A DNA stretch of 64,000 nucleotides from JAAZKA01 sp034926225 (GTDB lineage: Bacteria > Bacillota > Clostridia > Oscillospirales > QAMX01). Of this stretch, positions 16,212 through 24,170 are shown one piece after another (the first letter of the stretch is position 1; every line of letters begins with the position of its first letter). The notes below the pieces were generated by a model. The model did not search any database. It was not told where the DNA came from and saw only the letters and a list, made by a program, of their open reading frames with translations. The position numbers were made by a program, and so were the translations under genes. Where the stretch lies: the NCBI GenBank assembly GCA_034926225.1, contig JAYFRF010000016.1, positions 95,844 to 159,843 on the forward strand, given 5' to 3'.

Positions 16212-17684
16212 TTATTGTTCGATCACCCGACGAAAACGGGCGTAAGCGTCTTCCCACAGCGCGCGCTCCTTCGGTTCGTAGACCGTGATCGGGAACGAGT
16301 CACGCACGCACGCACGTGCGTCGTCGAGGGAAGCAAATTCGCCGGACGCGAGAAGCTGGACGAGGATGTTGCCGATCGCCGTTGCCTCGATCGGGCCCGC
16401 GACGACCGGACGGCCGATCGCATTTGCGGTGCACTCGCATAAAAGCTTATCCTGTATGCCGCCGCCGATGATGTGCAGCACGTCGATGTGTATCCCCGTG
16501 ATGCGTTCGAGGTTCTCGATCGACGCCCGGTACTTTAAAGCAAGAGACTCGGTGATCATGCGGGAGTAGTCGCCGCGGAAAGAGCAGGGAGACTGCCCGG
16601 TTTTGGCAAGATACTCGTCAAACTTGCGCGTCATGTTGCCGGGACGGGCGAACTCCGGGAAATCCGGGTCGATGAAGCGGGTCAGCGGCGCGGCCTTTTC
16701 GGTCAGCGCGTCGATTTCCCGGAAGGTGATCGGACCGGACTCGCGAATCCAGGCACGGCGCGTCTCCTGCATCAGCCACAGACCGATGATGTTCTTTAAA
16801 AAGCGCGTCGTATGGTTGACGCCGCCCTCGTTCGTGAAATTCGCGTCAAACGCGGCGTCGGTGAGAATCGGCTCTGCAAGCTCGAGCCCCAGAAGCGACC
16901 AGGTGCCGCAGGAGAGATACGCCCATGTCGAGCTGTCGGTATGTGGCACGGCGGCGACGGCGGCGGCGGTGTCATGCCCCGTTGTCGCGACGACGTCGAG
17001 TGTAGGGACGTTTAATTCGTCGCAGATCGCGGGGGTGAGCTTACCCAAAGTGGTGCCGGGATCGATCACATCGCGCATCAGACGGCGCGGCAATCCCAGC
17101 GCGGAGAAAATGCCGTCATCCCAGGTGCGGGTGCGTGCGTTTAAGAGCTGGGAGGTGGACGCGATGGAATACTCGCAGGAGCGTACGCCGGAGAGGAAGA
17201 AATTCAAAAGATCGGGGGTAAAGAGCAGCGAATCGGCGCGTTCAAGCTGTTCGGGTTCGCGCGTGGCGAGGTAATAGAGCTGGAAGACGGTGTTTAAGTC
17301 CATCGTCTGGATGCCGGTGGAGGCGTAGATCGCACGCGCGGAAAGCTTTCCGAAAACTTCGGCGGGCATAGGCGCGTTGCGGAGGTCACGGTAGTGGACG
17401 GCGTTATCGACCAGTCTGCCGTCCGGACGCAAAAGGCCGAAATCGACGCCCCAGGTATCGACGCCGAGGGAGTCGAAGCGGGAACCTGTGAGATTTGCCT
17501 TGGAAATGCCGGTTTTGATCTCGTGTAAAAGCCGCAGAGTATCCCAGTAGAAGGTGTTTCCGAGCATGACGGGGTCGTTTGAAAAACGGTGGATTTCGGA
17601 TAAGGAGAGCTTTTGGCCGTCGAAAGCGGCGGCTACGGCGCGCCCGGACGAGGCGCCCAGGTCGAAAGCGAGAACGTTTTTCAT
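16212..17684 (-). CDS. rhaB: rhamnulokinase
   Basis: A 490-residue FGGY-family sugar kinase that phosphorylates L-rhamnulose at C1. The N-terminal FDLGASSGR is the phosphate-binding loop typical of RhaB, with GVDTWGVDFGLL after it, GHDTAAAVAAVP in the middle and HIIGGGIQDKLLCECTA in the C-terminal ATPase half. Length and motif order match characterised rhamnulokinases. A strong AAGGAGG lies before ATG 17684. It sits between the DeoR regulator and the aldolase gene, as in B. subtilis. Confidence 0.94.
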   Translation of the reverse strand: MKNVLAFDLGASSGRAVAAAFDGQKLSLSEIHRFSNDPVMLGNTFYWDTLRLLHEIKTGISKANLTGSRFDSLGVDTWGVDFGLLRPDGRLVDNAVHYRDLRNAPMPAEVFGKLSARAIYASTGIQTMDLNTVFQLYYLATREPEQLERADSLLFTPDLLNFFLSGVRSCEYSIASTSQLLNARTRTWDDGIFSALGLPRRLMRDVIDPGTTLGKLTPAICDELNVPTLDVVATTGHDTAAAVAAVPHTDSSTWAYLSCGTWSLLGLELAEPILTDAAFDANFTNEGGVNHTTRFLKNIIGLWLMQETRRAWIRESGPITFREIDALTEKAAPLTRFIDPDFPEFARPGNMTRKFDEYLAKTGQSPCSFRGDYSRMITESLALKYRASIENLERITGIHIDVLHIIGGGIQDKLLCECTANAIGRPVVAGPIEATAIGNILVQLLASGEFASLDDARACVRDSFPITVYEPKERALWEDAYARFRRVIEQ

Positions 17685-17710
17685 CAGGTACCTCCTTTTT
17701 TGCGTTTATT

Positions 17711-18472
17711 TTACGCGACAATGACCTCGACTCCGGCGGCGGCTACGGAAGCCCTGACCGCGTCGTCGAGGGGGGTGTCGGTGATGAGCTTATGGATATC
17801 GGCAAGCGTCGCGGTGGTGGTAAAGCCGACGCGCCCGAATTTGGTGTGGTCACAGAGGAAAACGCGGGAGCGTGCCCGGGTGAGCATGACACGCCGCAGG
17901 GCGCTTTCCTCCTCGATGGAGTCGGTCAATCCCGTCTGGGGATCAAAGCCCTTGCAGGAGAAAAAGAGGTGATCCGCATAATAGGAGCCGATCACGTTTT
18001 CGGCAGCGCGTCCGACGTAGGAACGGCTCTTATGCCGCAGGACGCCGCCGGTGCAGACGATGGTAATCTCCGGGCAGTCGGCGAGCTCCGAGACGATGCG
18101 CTCGTTGTTGGTGATAACGGTGAGATTTTTCTTCGCCTTCAAGTGCATGGCGACGTAAAGGGCGGAGGTGGAGGCGTCGAGCATGACGGTCTCGCCGCTC
18201 TGGACGAGACGCGCGGCCACATTTCCCATCAGATCCTTGCCGCGGATGTTGATGCCCTCGCGGATGCGCAGCGGGGTTTCGATGAGGCCGTCGTCGGGCA
18301 GCAGAGCGCCGCCGTGGGTGCGGACGAGTAAGCCCTGCCGTTCTAAGACCTTTAAGTCGCGGCGGATGGTTTCCTCCGTAACCTGAAAGCGGGCGGCGGT
18401 TTCCGGCACCGACAGGCTCTTTTTCGCGCCGAGCATCGACATGATTTCACTTTGACGCTCGATAGCGTACAT
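17711..18472 (-). CDS. DeoR/GlpR family regulator, probable rhamnose repressor
   Basis: A 253-residue DeoR-family regulator with an N-terminal winged helix-turn-helix (residues 5-57: SVPETAARFQVTEETIRRDL, the recognition helix) and a C-terminal sugar-phosphate sensing domain (residues 75-250) ending in the usual DDAVRASVAAAGVEV region. Family members bind operators and are released by a phosphorylated sugar intermediate. Its place in the rhaB-rhaEW operon matches RhaR (YulB) of B. subtilis, so rhamnulose 1-phosphate is the likely effector; this is inference. GGGAGG precedes the start. Confidence 0.88.
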   Translation of the reverse strand: MYAIERQSEIMSMLGAKKSLSVPETAARFQVTEETIRRDLKVLERQGLLVRTHGGALLPDDGLIETPLRIREGINIRGKDLMGNVAARLVQSGETVMLDASTSALYVAMHLKAKKNLTVITNNERIVSELADCPEITIVCTGGVLRHKSRSYVGRAAENVIGSYYADHLFFSCKGFDPQTGLTDSIEEESALRRVMLTRARSRVFLCDHTKFGRVGFTTTATLADIHKLITDTPLDDAVRASVAAAGVEVIVA

Positions 18473-18505
18473 GCGCGCATCCTCCCTTCCTAAAAACGGT
18501 TTTTG

Positions 18506-19777
18506 TTATCGGACGTACAGCTTCCGCCCCATGGCAGCAAATGCGGCGACGCGTTCGTCGAGCGACGGGTAAGAGGCGATCGACTGGGGCGCGAACAGCC
18601 CGTGCGGTACGCGTTCATGCGCGATGAGCGCCCACGCCGCATCGACAAGATTGGCAAATTCGGCCGACTGCATCGCCGTGCAGACGAATTTCTGGCGCGA
18701 ACTGTTGATATCCTCGCCGCTGATCTGCAAAAGCCCGTATCGGTCGCAGAGCTTGCGCAAGCGGGCAAGCTGTGCGGGCGTGTTTCGCGACGGCATGTAC
18801 GTGATCGCGCGGTAGCCGAGATTCTTTAAAAGCGGCACCAGCTCATCGAGGTAGTCGTCCTCGAACTTTTGCGCGCGTTTGTCGCCGGTAACGGAATCGC
18901 CGACGTCGCCGAGGTAGGCGTACGCTGAGATCGCGCCGACCTCCTCGGAAAGCGCCAGCACGTCGCGCACGTCGGGGCATTCGTCCGTTGCGGGAATGTA
19001 GAAGCGCGGAACGAATTCCGCCTTGAGAAGGCCGAGGAGGTCATAATCGTAGTGGATATTCCCCGCGTCGGACAAAAAACCCGTCACCTTCTCGGAGAGG
19101 GAGAGCTTCAGCGTATCACGCAGGAAAGCGACGAGCGCCGCCCCGCGTCCAAACTTCGCGATGAGGTTTTCCCCGAGCGCGCAGAGGATGTGCCGCTCGG
19201 TGACGCTGCCGCCGTCGGCTGCCTGGGAACGCGGGAGTACGTCGCGGTCATAATCAAGCGTGACACCGTACGGCGCAAAAATCCCGGAGAGCGTCTCGGT
19301 CATCTTCCGGTTGCGCGCGCCGCGTGCCGCGCGGATGGGACGCAGGAACTCGTCTACACGGTCAAACCCGTTATGCGGGATAGCGTGCAGTGCCATATAG
19401 ACGATGTCGTTCTGGTCGGGGTTGTTAATTCGCCGCCCCGCGACGGGCGTGTGCGAGAAGTCCGCGCGCAGCTCGCAGCCGCAGGTGACGGGAAAGTCTG
19501 CGATGCGTCCCGCGCCGATAAACTCGCGGCAGCCGGAGACGGAGTCGTGATCCATGATCCCCGCCGTGGCGAGCCCCGCGTCCCGTGCAAAGTACACCGC
19601 CGCCGCCGGCGAGTACGGCGAAAAGGAATAAATCGTATGGATATGGTTGTTGATATTTTCAAATTCGCTTTTTGCTTGTGTTGGTTTGTGTTGTTTTATG
19701 CAGTCAGCAAGCGCCGCGAGCCGTTCGTCAGGTGTCGGCACAGAGAGGGCTTTTAAGATACTTTGGACGTCGCTCAT
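18506..19777 (-). CDS. PHP-domain metal-dependent phosphoesterase-like protein
   Basis: A 423-residue protein with a PHP (polymerase and histidinol phosphatase) domain: NHIHTIYSFSPYSP with His45 and His47, GIMDHDSVSG, and further histidines at VYMALHAIPHNG. Such domains hydrolyse phosphomonoesters or act as metal hydrolases. No rhamnose function is established for it. ATG 19777 lies 10 bases after GGAGG; the in-frame TTG at 19783 is only four bases away and less likely. It is the promoter-proximal gene of the rhamnose operon, which suggests a role in hydrolysing a sugar-phosphate intermediate or overflow product, but no substrate can be read from the sequence. Confidence 0.78.
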   Translation of the reverse strand: MSDVQSILKALSVPTPDERLAALADCIKQHKPTQAKSEFENINNHIHTIYSFSPYSPAAAVYFARDAGLATAGIMDHDSVSGCREFIGAGRIADFPVTCGCELRADFSHTPVAGRRINNPDQNDIVYMALHAIPHNGFDRVDEFLRPIRAARGARNRKMTETLSGIFAPYGVTLDYDRDVLPRSQAADGGSVTERHILCALGENLIAKFGRGAALVAFLRDTLKLSLSEKVTGFLSDAGNIHYDYDLLGLLKAEFVPRFYIPATDECPDVRDVLALSEEVGAISAYAYLGDVGDSVTGDKRAQKFEDDYLDELVPLLKNLGYRAITYMPSRNTPAQLARLRKLCDRYGLLQISGEDINSSRQKFVCTAMQSAEFANLVDAAWALIAHERVPHGLFAPQSIASYPSLDERVAAFAAMGRKLYVR

Positions 19778-19822
19778 GGCCAAATAACCTCCAAATTACA
19801 AAGGTAGACGATACCATCTAGC

Positions 19823-19851
19823 ATTATACACTAAGAATGTGCGTTTGTCCA
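19823..19851 (-). promoter_or_regulatory. promoter of the PHP-deoR-rhaB-rhaEW operon
   Basis: On the minus strand TGGACA (19851-19846) is followed after 17 bases by TATAAT (19828-19823), 46 bases upstream of the PHP start. Just downstream lies a small inverted repeat GGTA-gacga-TACC at 19803-19815, near the expected transcription start and therefore a possible operator. The operator suggestion is weak. Confidence 0.7.
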
Positions 19852-19891
19852 GTGGGTAAAACGAAAATTTTTCTGAAAATGTCCGAATGTG

Positions 19892-19920
19892 TTGACTTTG
19901 ATGGGAAGCTGTGATATACT
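19892..19920 (+). promoter_or_regulatory. promoter of the dehydrogenase/E2-E3-E1 operon
   Basis: TTGACT (19892-19897), 17 bases, TATACT (19915-19920), with AAGGAGG before the ATG at 19967. It diverges from the rhamnose promoter, with the two -35 boxes only 40 bases apart, so one regulator bound between them could affect both. Confidence 0.82.
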
Positions 19921-19966
19921 CGGGATATGGAAGAACATGAGTTTTTCATTTTAAGGAGGCTTGCTT

Positions 19967-21220
19967 ATGAAAACCACCGCCGTTCGCCTGTACGGTAAGA
20001 ATGATTTGCGTCTTGAGAGCTTCGAGCTTCCCGCCATCGGCGAGGACGAAATCCTTGCCCATATTATCACGGACAGTATTTGCATGTCGTCCTATAAAGC
20101 GACGATTCAAGGGGCTGACCATAAGCGCGTGCCGAGTGATATCGCGCAAAACCCGATCATTATCGGGCATGAGTTCTGCGGGGAAATCGTGGAGGTCGGA
20201 CGTAAGTGGGCGGATCAGTTTAAGCCCGGCCAGAAGTTTTCCATCCAGCCCGCGCTCAACCACCCCGATAACCCCTACGCGTCCCCCGGCTACTCTTTCC
20301 CGTATATCGGCGGAGACGCCACCTATATCATCATCCCGAACGTCGTCATGGAGCTCGGCTGCCTGCTGCCTTACGAGGGCGCGGCGTTCTACCACGGCTC
20401 CCTGTCCGAGCCGATGAGTTGCATCGTCGGCACCTTCCACGCGATGTATCACACCCACGCCGGCGAATATGTCCATGATATGGGCATCAAAGAAGGCGGA
20501 CGCATGGCGCTTCTCGCCTCCGTCGGCCCGATGGGACTCGGATCGATCGATTACGCGATGCACTGCGACCGCCGTCCTTCCGTCATCGTCGTTACCGATA
20601 TCGATCAGGGACGCCTGGATCGCGCTGCGGGTATCTACACCGTCGAGGAAGCCCGCCGCTGCGGCATTGCGCTGCATTATGTGAATACGAAGGAGCTCGC
20701 GGACCCGGTCGCGCACTGCAAGGAGCTTGCGGGCGGCGCGTTCGATGATGTGTTCTGCTTTGCCCCGGTGCGTCCTGTCGTCGAGATGGGCGATAAGCTT
20801 CTCGGTCACGATGGCTGCCTGAATTTCTTCGCGGGGCCGTCGAAGCAGGAGTTCTCCGCCGAGATCAACTTCTACAATGTCCATTATATGTCCACCCACC
20901 TCGTTGGCACCTCCGGCGGCAACACCGCGGATATGCTCGAGAGCCTGAAGATGATGGCCGGCGGCGAAATTAACCCGTCGAGCATGATCACCCACATCGG
21001 CGGCCTAAACTGCGTGCCCGAGACGACGAAGAACCTGCCGAGCATCCCCGGCGGCAAGAAGCTTATCTATACGAACATCGAGCTTCCCCTGACGGCGATC
21101 GACGACTTTGCAAAGCTCGGTGAAAACGACCCGTTCTTTGCGCGTCTTGCCGAAATCTGCGCGAAAAACCACGGTTTATGGTGCGCGGAAGCCGAAGCGT
21201 ACCTGCTTGCGAATAAATAA
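19967..21220 (+). CDS. zinc-dependent MDR dehydrogenase, L-sorbose-1-phosphate reductase-like
   Basis: A 417-residue medium-chain dehydrogenase. The GHEFCGEIVEVG stretch is the zinc-site signature, GPMGLGSIDYA sits in the nucleotide-binding domain, and CLNFFAGPSK and VGTSGGNTADM near residues 285-325 resemble SorE (L-sorbose-1-phosphate reductase), as do the first 50 residues (LYGKNDLRLESFELP, SDSICMSSYKA-like). SorE reduces sorbose 1-phosphate to glucitol 6-phosphate. The true substrate here is unknown. It is the first gene of an operon with E2, E3 and E1 genes, 29 bases before E2. ATG 19967 has a strong AAGGAGG; a TTG six bases earlier is unlikely. Confidence 0.8.
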   Translation: MKTTAVRLYGKNDLRLESFELPAIGEDEILAHIITDSICMSSYKATIQGADHKRVPSDIAQNPIIIGHEFCGEIVEVGRKWADQFKPGQKFSIQPALNHPDNPYASPGYSFPYIGGDATYIIIPNVVMELGCLLPYEGAAFYHGSLSEPMSCIVGTFHAMYHTHAGEYVHDMGIKEGGRMALLASVGPMGLGSIDYAMHCDRRPSVIVVTDIDQGRLDRAAGIYTVEEARRCGIALHYVNTKELADPVAHCKELAGGAFDDVFCFAPVRPVVEMGDKLLGHDGCLNFFAGPSKQEFSAEINFYNVHYMSTHLVGTSGGNTADMLESLKMMAGGEINPSSMITHIGGLNCVPETTKNLPSIPGGKKLIYTNIELPLTAIDDFAKLGENDPFFARLAEICAKNHGLWCAEAEAYLLANK

Positions 21221-21249
21221 CAATATTCGATATACGGAGGAATCCACAC

Positions 21250-22617
21250 ATGGCAACACCTGTCATTATGCCGCGTCAGGGTCAGTCCGTCGAGAGCTGC
21301 ATCCTCGCGAAGTGGGCGAAAGTGCCCGGGGACGCCGTCGCCGAAGGCGATCTGCTGTTCTCTTACGAGACCGATAAAGCTGGATTCGAGGAATATGCCA
21401 AAGTTTCCGGCACCCTGCTCGCCGTTTTCGCCGCCGAGGGCGACGATGTACCCTGTCTGCAGAACGTCTGCGTGATCGGCAACCCCGGCGAGGATATATC
21501 CGCCTTCGCGCCCGGCGGAGCCGCCCCCGCCGTGGAAGCTGCCCCGTCTGCCGCCGCAGCAGCCACTGCTGAAGCTGAGCCCGCCGCCGCACCCGTTGCC
21601 GCGCCGGTTGAGCCCGCTGCGCAGGTATTTGCGTCTCCCCGCGCGAAGAACGCCGCCGAAAAGGCGGGGATCGATCTTCGCTATGCTGCCCCCACGGGGC
21701 CAAGCGGCCGCGTGATCGAGCGCGACGTGGAAGCCGCCCGCGCCGCCGGGATTGGCCTGATCACGCCCGCCGCCCGTGCCGCCGGTCTTGACGGCGCCGC
21801 CGGAACCGGCCTCGGCGGCCGCATGACCACCGAAGGCGCACCCGCCGCTGCCGAAGCTGTCGCCGCACCTGCGGCGGCTGCCGCACCTGCCGCTGCACCC
21901 GTCGCCGCGCCCGCGTTCGAGGACGTCAAAGTCCCGAATATCCGCAAGGTCATCGCGAAGGCCATGCACAACTCGCTGTCCGAAATGGCGCAGCTTACCT
22001 ATAACATCTCCTTCGATGCGACTTCTATTATGGCCTACCGGGCGAAGATCAAAGCGAACATGGAGCGTCTGAGTCTTGAAAACATCACGCTCAACGATAT
22101 CATCCTGTTCGTTGTTTCCCGTACCTTGATGATGACAGAGTATCGCGACTTCAACGCAAACTTCCTCGGCGGAGATACCATGCGCTACTTTGCGCACGTC
22201 AACCTCGGCGTCGCGGTCGATACGCCGCGTGGACTGATGGTGCCGACGATCTTCAACGCCGACGAAAAGTCCTTAAACGAAATCGCGGCGGAAGTGCGGA
22301 CTCTTGCCAAACAGTGTAAAGGCGGCTCCATCAACCCCGATTACCTCAAGGGCGGCAGCTTTACCGTTACAAACCTCGGCAACATGGGGATCGAGAGCTT
22401 TACCCCTGTCATCAACCCGCCGCAGACCGCGATCCTCGGCGTCGATACCGTCGCACCGAAGGTACGTCCGACTAAAGACGGCGGTTTCGAGTTCTATCAG
22501 TCCATGGGGCTCTCCCTTACCTGCGACCACCGCGTGATCGACGGCACTCCGTCCGCGAAGTTCTTAAAGGATCTCTGCACGAACCTCGAAAGTTTCGACG
22601 TTCTGCTCGCGAAATAA
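21250..22617 (+). CDS. 2-oxoacid dehydrogenase E2 (dihydrolipoyl acyltransferase)
   Basis: A 455-residue E2 core protein. One lipoyl domain (residues 1-80) carries the lipoylated lysine in ETDKAGFE (Lys43). An alanine-proline linker follows, then a peripheral-subunit-binding domain (about 120-158, FASPRAKNAAEKAGIDL) and a second, shorter PSBD-like stretch (about 172-200, ITPAARAAGLDG). The catalytic domain runs from about residue 220 to the end, with the active-site DHRVIDG. It would transfer the acyl group to CoA. Pyruvate, acetoin and branched-chain forms cannot be told apart by motif alone. Confidence 0.88.
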   Translation: MATPVIMPRQGQSVESCILAKWAKVPGDAVAEGDLLFSYETDKAGFEEYAKVSGTLLAVFAAEGDDVPCLQNVCVIGNPGEDISAFAPGGAAPAVEAAPSAAAAATAEAEPAAAPVAAPVEPAAQVFASPRAKNAAEKAGIDLRYAAPTGPSGRVIERDVEAARAAGIGLITPAARAAGLDGAAGTGLGGRMTTEGAPAAAEAVAAPAAAAAPAAAPVAAPAFEDVKVPNIRKVIAKAMHNSLSEMAQLTYNISFDATSIMAYRAKIKANMERLSLENITLNDIILFVVSRTLMMTEYRDFNANFLGGDTMRYFAHVNLGVAVDTPRGLMVPTIFNADEKSLNEIAAEVRTLAKQCKGGSINPDYLKGGSFTVTNLGNMGIESFTPVINPPQTAILGVDTVAPKVRPTKDGGFEFYQSMGLSLTCDHRVIDGTPSAKFLKDLCTNLESFDVLLAK

Positions 22618-22635
22618 GCGTTTTTACACAGCTTC

Positions 22636-22660
22636 AGGGCGTACGGATCTCGTACGCCCT
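22636..22660 (+). other. hairpin between E2 and E3 genes
   Basis: AGGGCGTACG (22636-22645) and CGTACGCCCT (22651-22660) form a perfect 10-bp stem with a five-base loop. No T-run follows, so it is not a standard terminator. It could stabilise the upstream message or set relative expression in the operon. Confidence 0.6.
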
Positions 22661-22690
22661 GCCACAGTCTTATAAAATAGGTGAGTAACT

Positions 22691-24055
22691 ATGATTTATG
22701 ATCTGATCATCATCGGCGGCGGCCCCGCCGGTTATCTCGCGGCAGAACGCGCCGGTCACGCAGGCTTAAACGTCGCTGTGATCGAGAAGCGTGCCTTAGG
22801 CGGTGTCTGCCTGAATGAGGGCTGCATTCCGTCCAAGGCCCTCCTCAATTCCGCGAAGCTCTATGAGCATGCCATTCACTCTGAAAAGTACGGCGTCACC
22901 GTCACCGGCGCGGCGCTCGACCACGCGAAGGTCGTTGCGCGCAAGGCTAAAGTCGTCCGTCAGCTCGTCGGCGGCGTCGGCATGAAGATGAAGGCCAATC
23001 ACGTTACCGTGATCGACGGGGAAGCGAAAATCGAAAGTAAGACCGCTGAGGGCTTTGCTGTCAAGGTTGGCGATACCGTTTATACCGCCGCGCGGCTCTT
23101 GATCGCGTCCGGCTCCGTCCCGGTCGTCCCGCCCATCCCGGGCGCGAAGGAAGGCCTCGCCGCCGGTTACGTGATGACCAACCGCGAGATCCTCGACATG
23201 ACCGCTGTCCCTGAAAATCTCTGCATCGTCGGCGGCGGCGTCATCGGCCTCGAAATGGCTTCCTATTTCAACACCGCCGGCGCTCACGTCACCGTCGTTG
23301 AAATGCTCGACCATATCGCGGGACCCACGGACGCGGAAATCTCCGCGCTGCTTTTAAAAGAGTACCAGAAGAAGGGCATCGATTTCCGTCTCGGCGCGAA
23401 GGTCGTCGGCATGGAAAAGGGCTCTGTCTCCTATGAAAAGGACGGCAAGACCGAGAAGGTGCCGGCGGACGTCATTTTGATGAGCATCGGACGCCGCGCG
23501 AACACCGCAGGCTTAAACCTCGAAGCGCTGGGTGTCGAGATGAACCGTGGCGCGGTCGTCACCGACGAGCACGGCCAGACAAATGTCGCCGGTGTCTGGG
23601 CAGCAGGCGACGTCAACGGCAAGTCCATGCTTGCCCATACCGCCTACCGTGAGGCCGAGGTCTGCGTGAATAACATCCTAGGTAAGCGCGACGTCATGCG
23701 CTATAACGCCATCCCGTCCGTGATCTATACGAACCCCGAGGTTGCCGGCGTCGGCATGACCGAGGAATCCGCCAAAGCCGCGGGCGTTGATTATATCTGC
23801 AAGAAGCTCTCGATGCGCTACTCCGGCCGATTTATCGCGGAAAACGAGGGCGGCGACGGCTTATGCAAGATCCTTGTCGATAAAAAGTACAACAAGGTTA
23901 TCGGCGTGCACATGATCGGCAACAGCTCCTCTGAGATCATCTGGGGCGCCGCCGCGTTAATCGAGACCGAGTTGCGCGTCGAAGACATCAAAGAGCTCGT
24001 CTTCCCGCATCCGACCGTTTCCGAGATCATCCGCGAGACCATCTTCGAGTTCTAA
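22691..24055 (+). CDS. lpdA: dihydrolipoyl dehydrogenase (E3)
   Basis: A 454-residue flavoprotein that reoxidises dihydrolipoamide with NAD+. FAD-binding GGGPAGY is at residues 9-15, the redox-active disulfide is CLNEGC (Cys40 and Cys45), the NAD-binding GGGVIGLEMA lies near residue 180, and the C-terminal HPTVSE supplies the catalytic His-Glu pair. It has no N-terminal lipoyl domain. It lies 73 bases after E2, with GGTGAG before the start. Confidence 0.92.
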   Translation: MIYDLIIIGGGPAGYLAAERAGHAGLNVAVIEKRALGGVCLNEGCIPSKALLNSAKLYEHAIHSEKYGVTVTGAALDHAKVVARKAKVVRQLVGGVGMKMKANHVTVIDGEAKIESKTAEGFAVKVGDTVYTAARLLIASGSVPVVPPIPGAKEGLAAGYVMTNREILDMTAVPENLCIVGGGVIGLEMASYFNTAGAHVTVVEMLDHIAGPTDAEISALLLKEYQKKGIDFRLGAKVVGMEKGSVSYEKDGKTEKVPADVILMSIGRRANTAGLNLEALGVEMNRGAVVTDEHGQTNVAGVWAAGDVNGKSMLAHTAYREAEVCVNNILGKRDVMRYNAIPSVIYTNPEVAGVGMTEESAKAAGVDYICKKLSMRYSGRFIAENEGGDGLCKILVDKKYNKVIGVHMIGNSSSEIIWGAAALIETELRVEDIKELVFPHPTVSEIIRETIFEF

Positions 24056-24071
24056 ACGAAAGAAGTTTCGC

Positions 24072-24135
24072 CGGCCTTTTTAAAAGGCCGCGGGTTCTTA
24101 GGGCAGAGCCCTAAGTCGCTTGCCGCAGCAAGCGA
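24072..24135 (+). repeat. three-hairpin palindromic cluster upstream of E1
   Basis: Three perfect hairpins stand end to end in the E3-E1 gap: CGGCCTTTT/AAAAGGCCG (24072-24090), CTTAGGGC/GCCCTAAG (24097-24115) and TCGCTTGC/GCAAGCGA (24116-24135). The CTTA...TAAG stem resembles modules in the larger elements at 7058 and 26731, so this may be a small or decayed member of that family. It lies within an operon, so it is probably transcribed. Confidence 0.7.
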
Positions 24136-24170
24136 AATTCCCTAAATTCACACAAGGAGTTGTCAAACAC

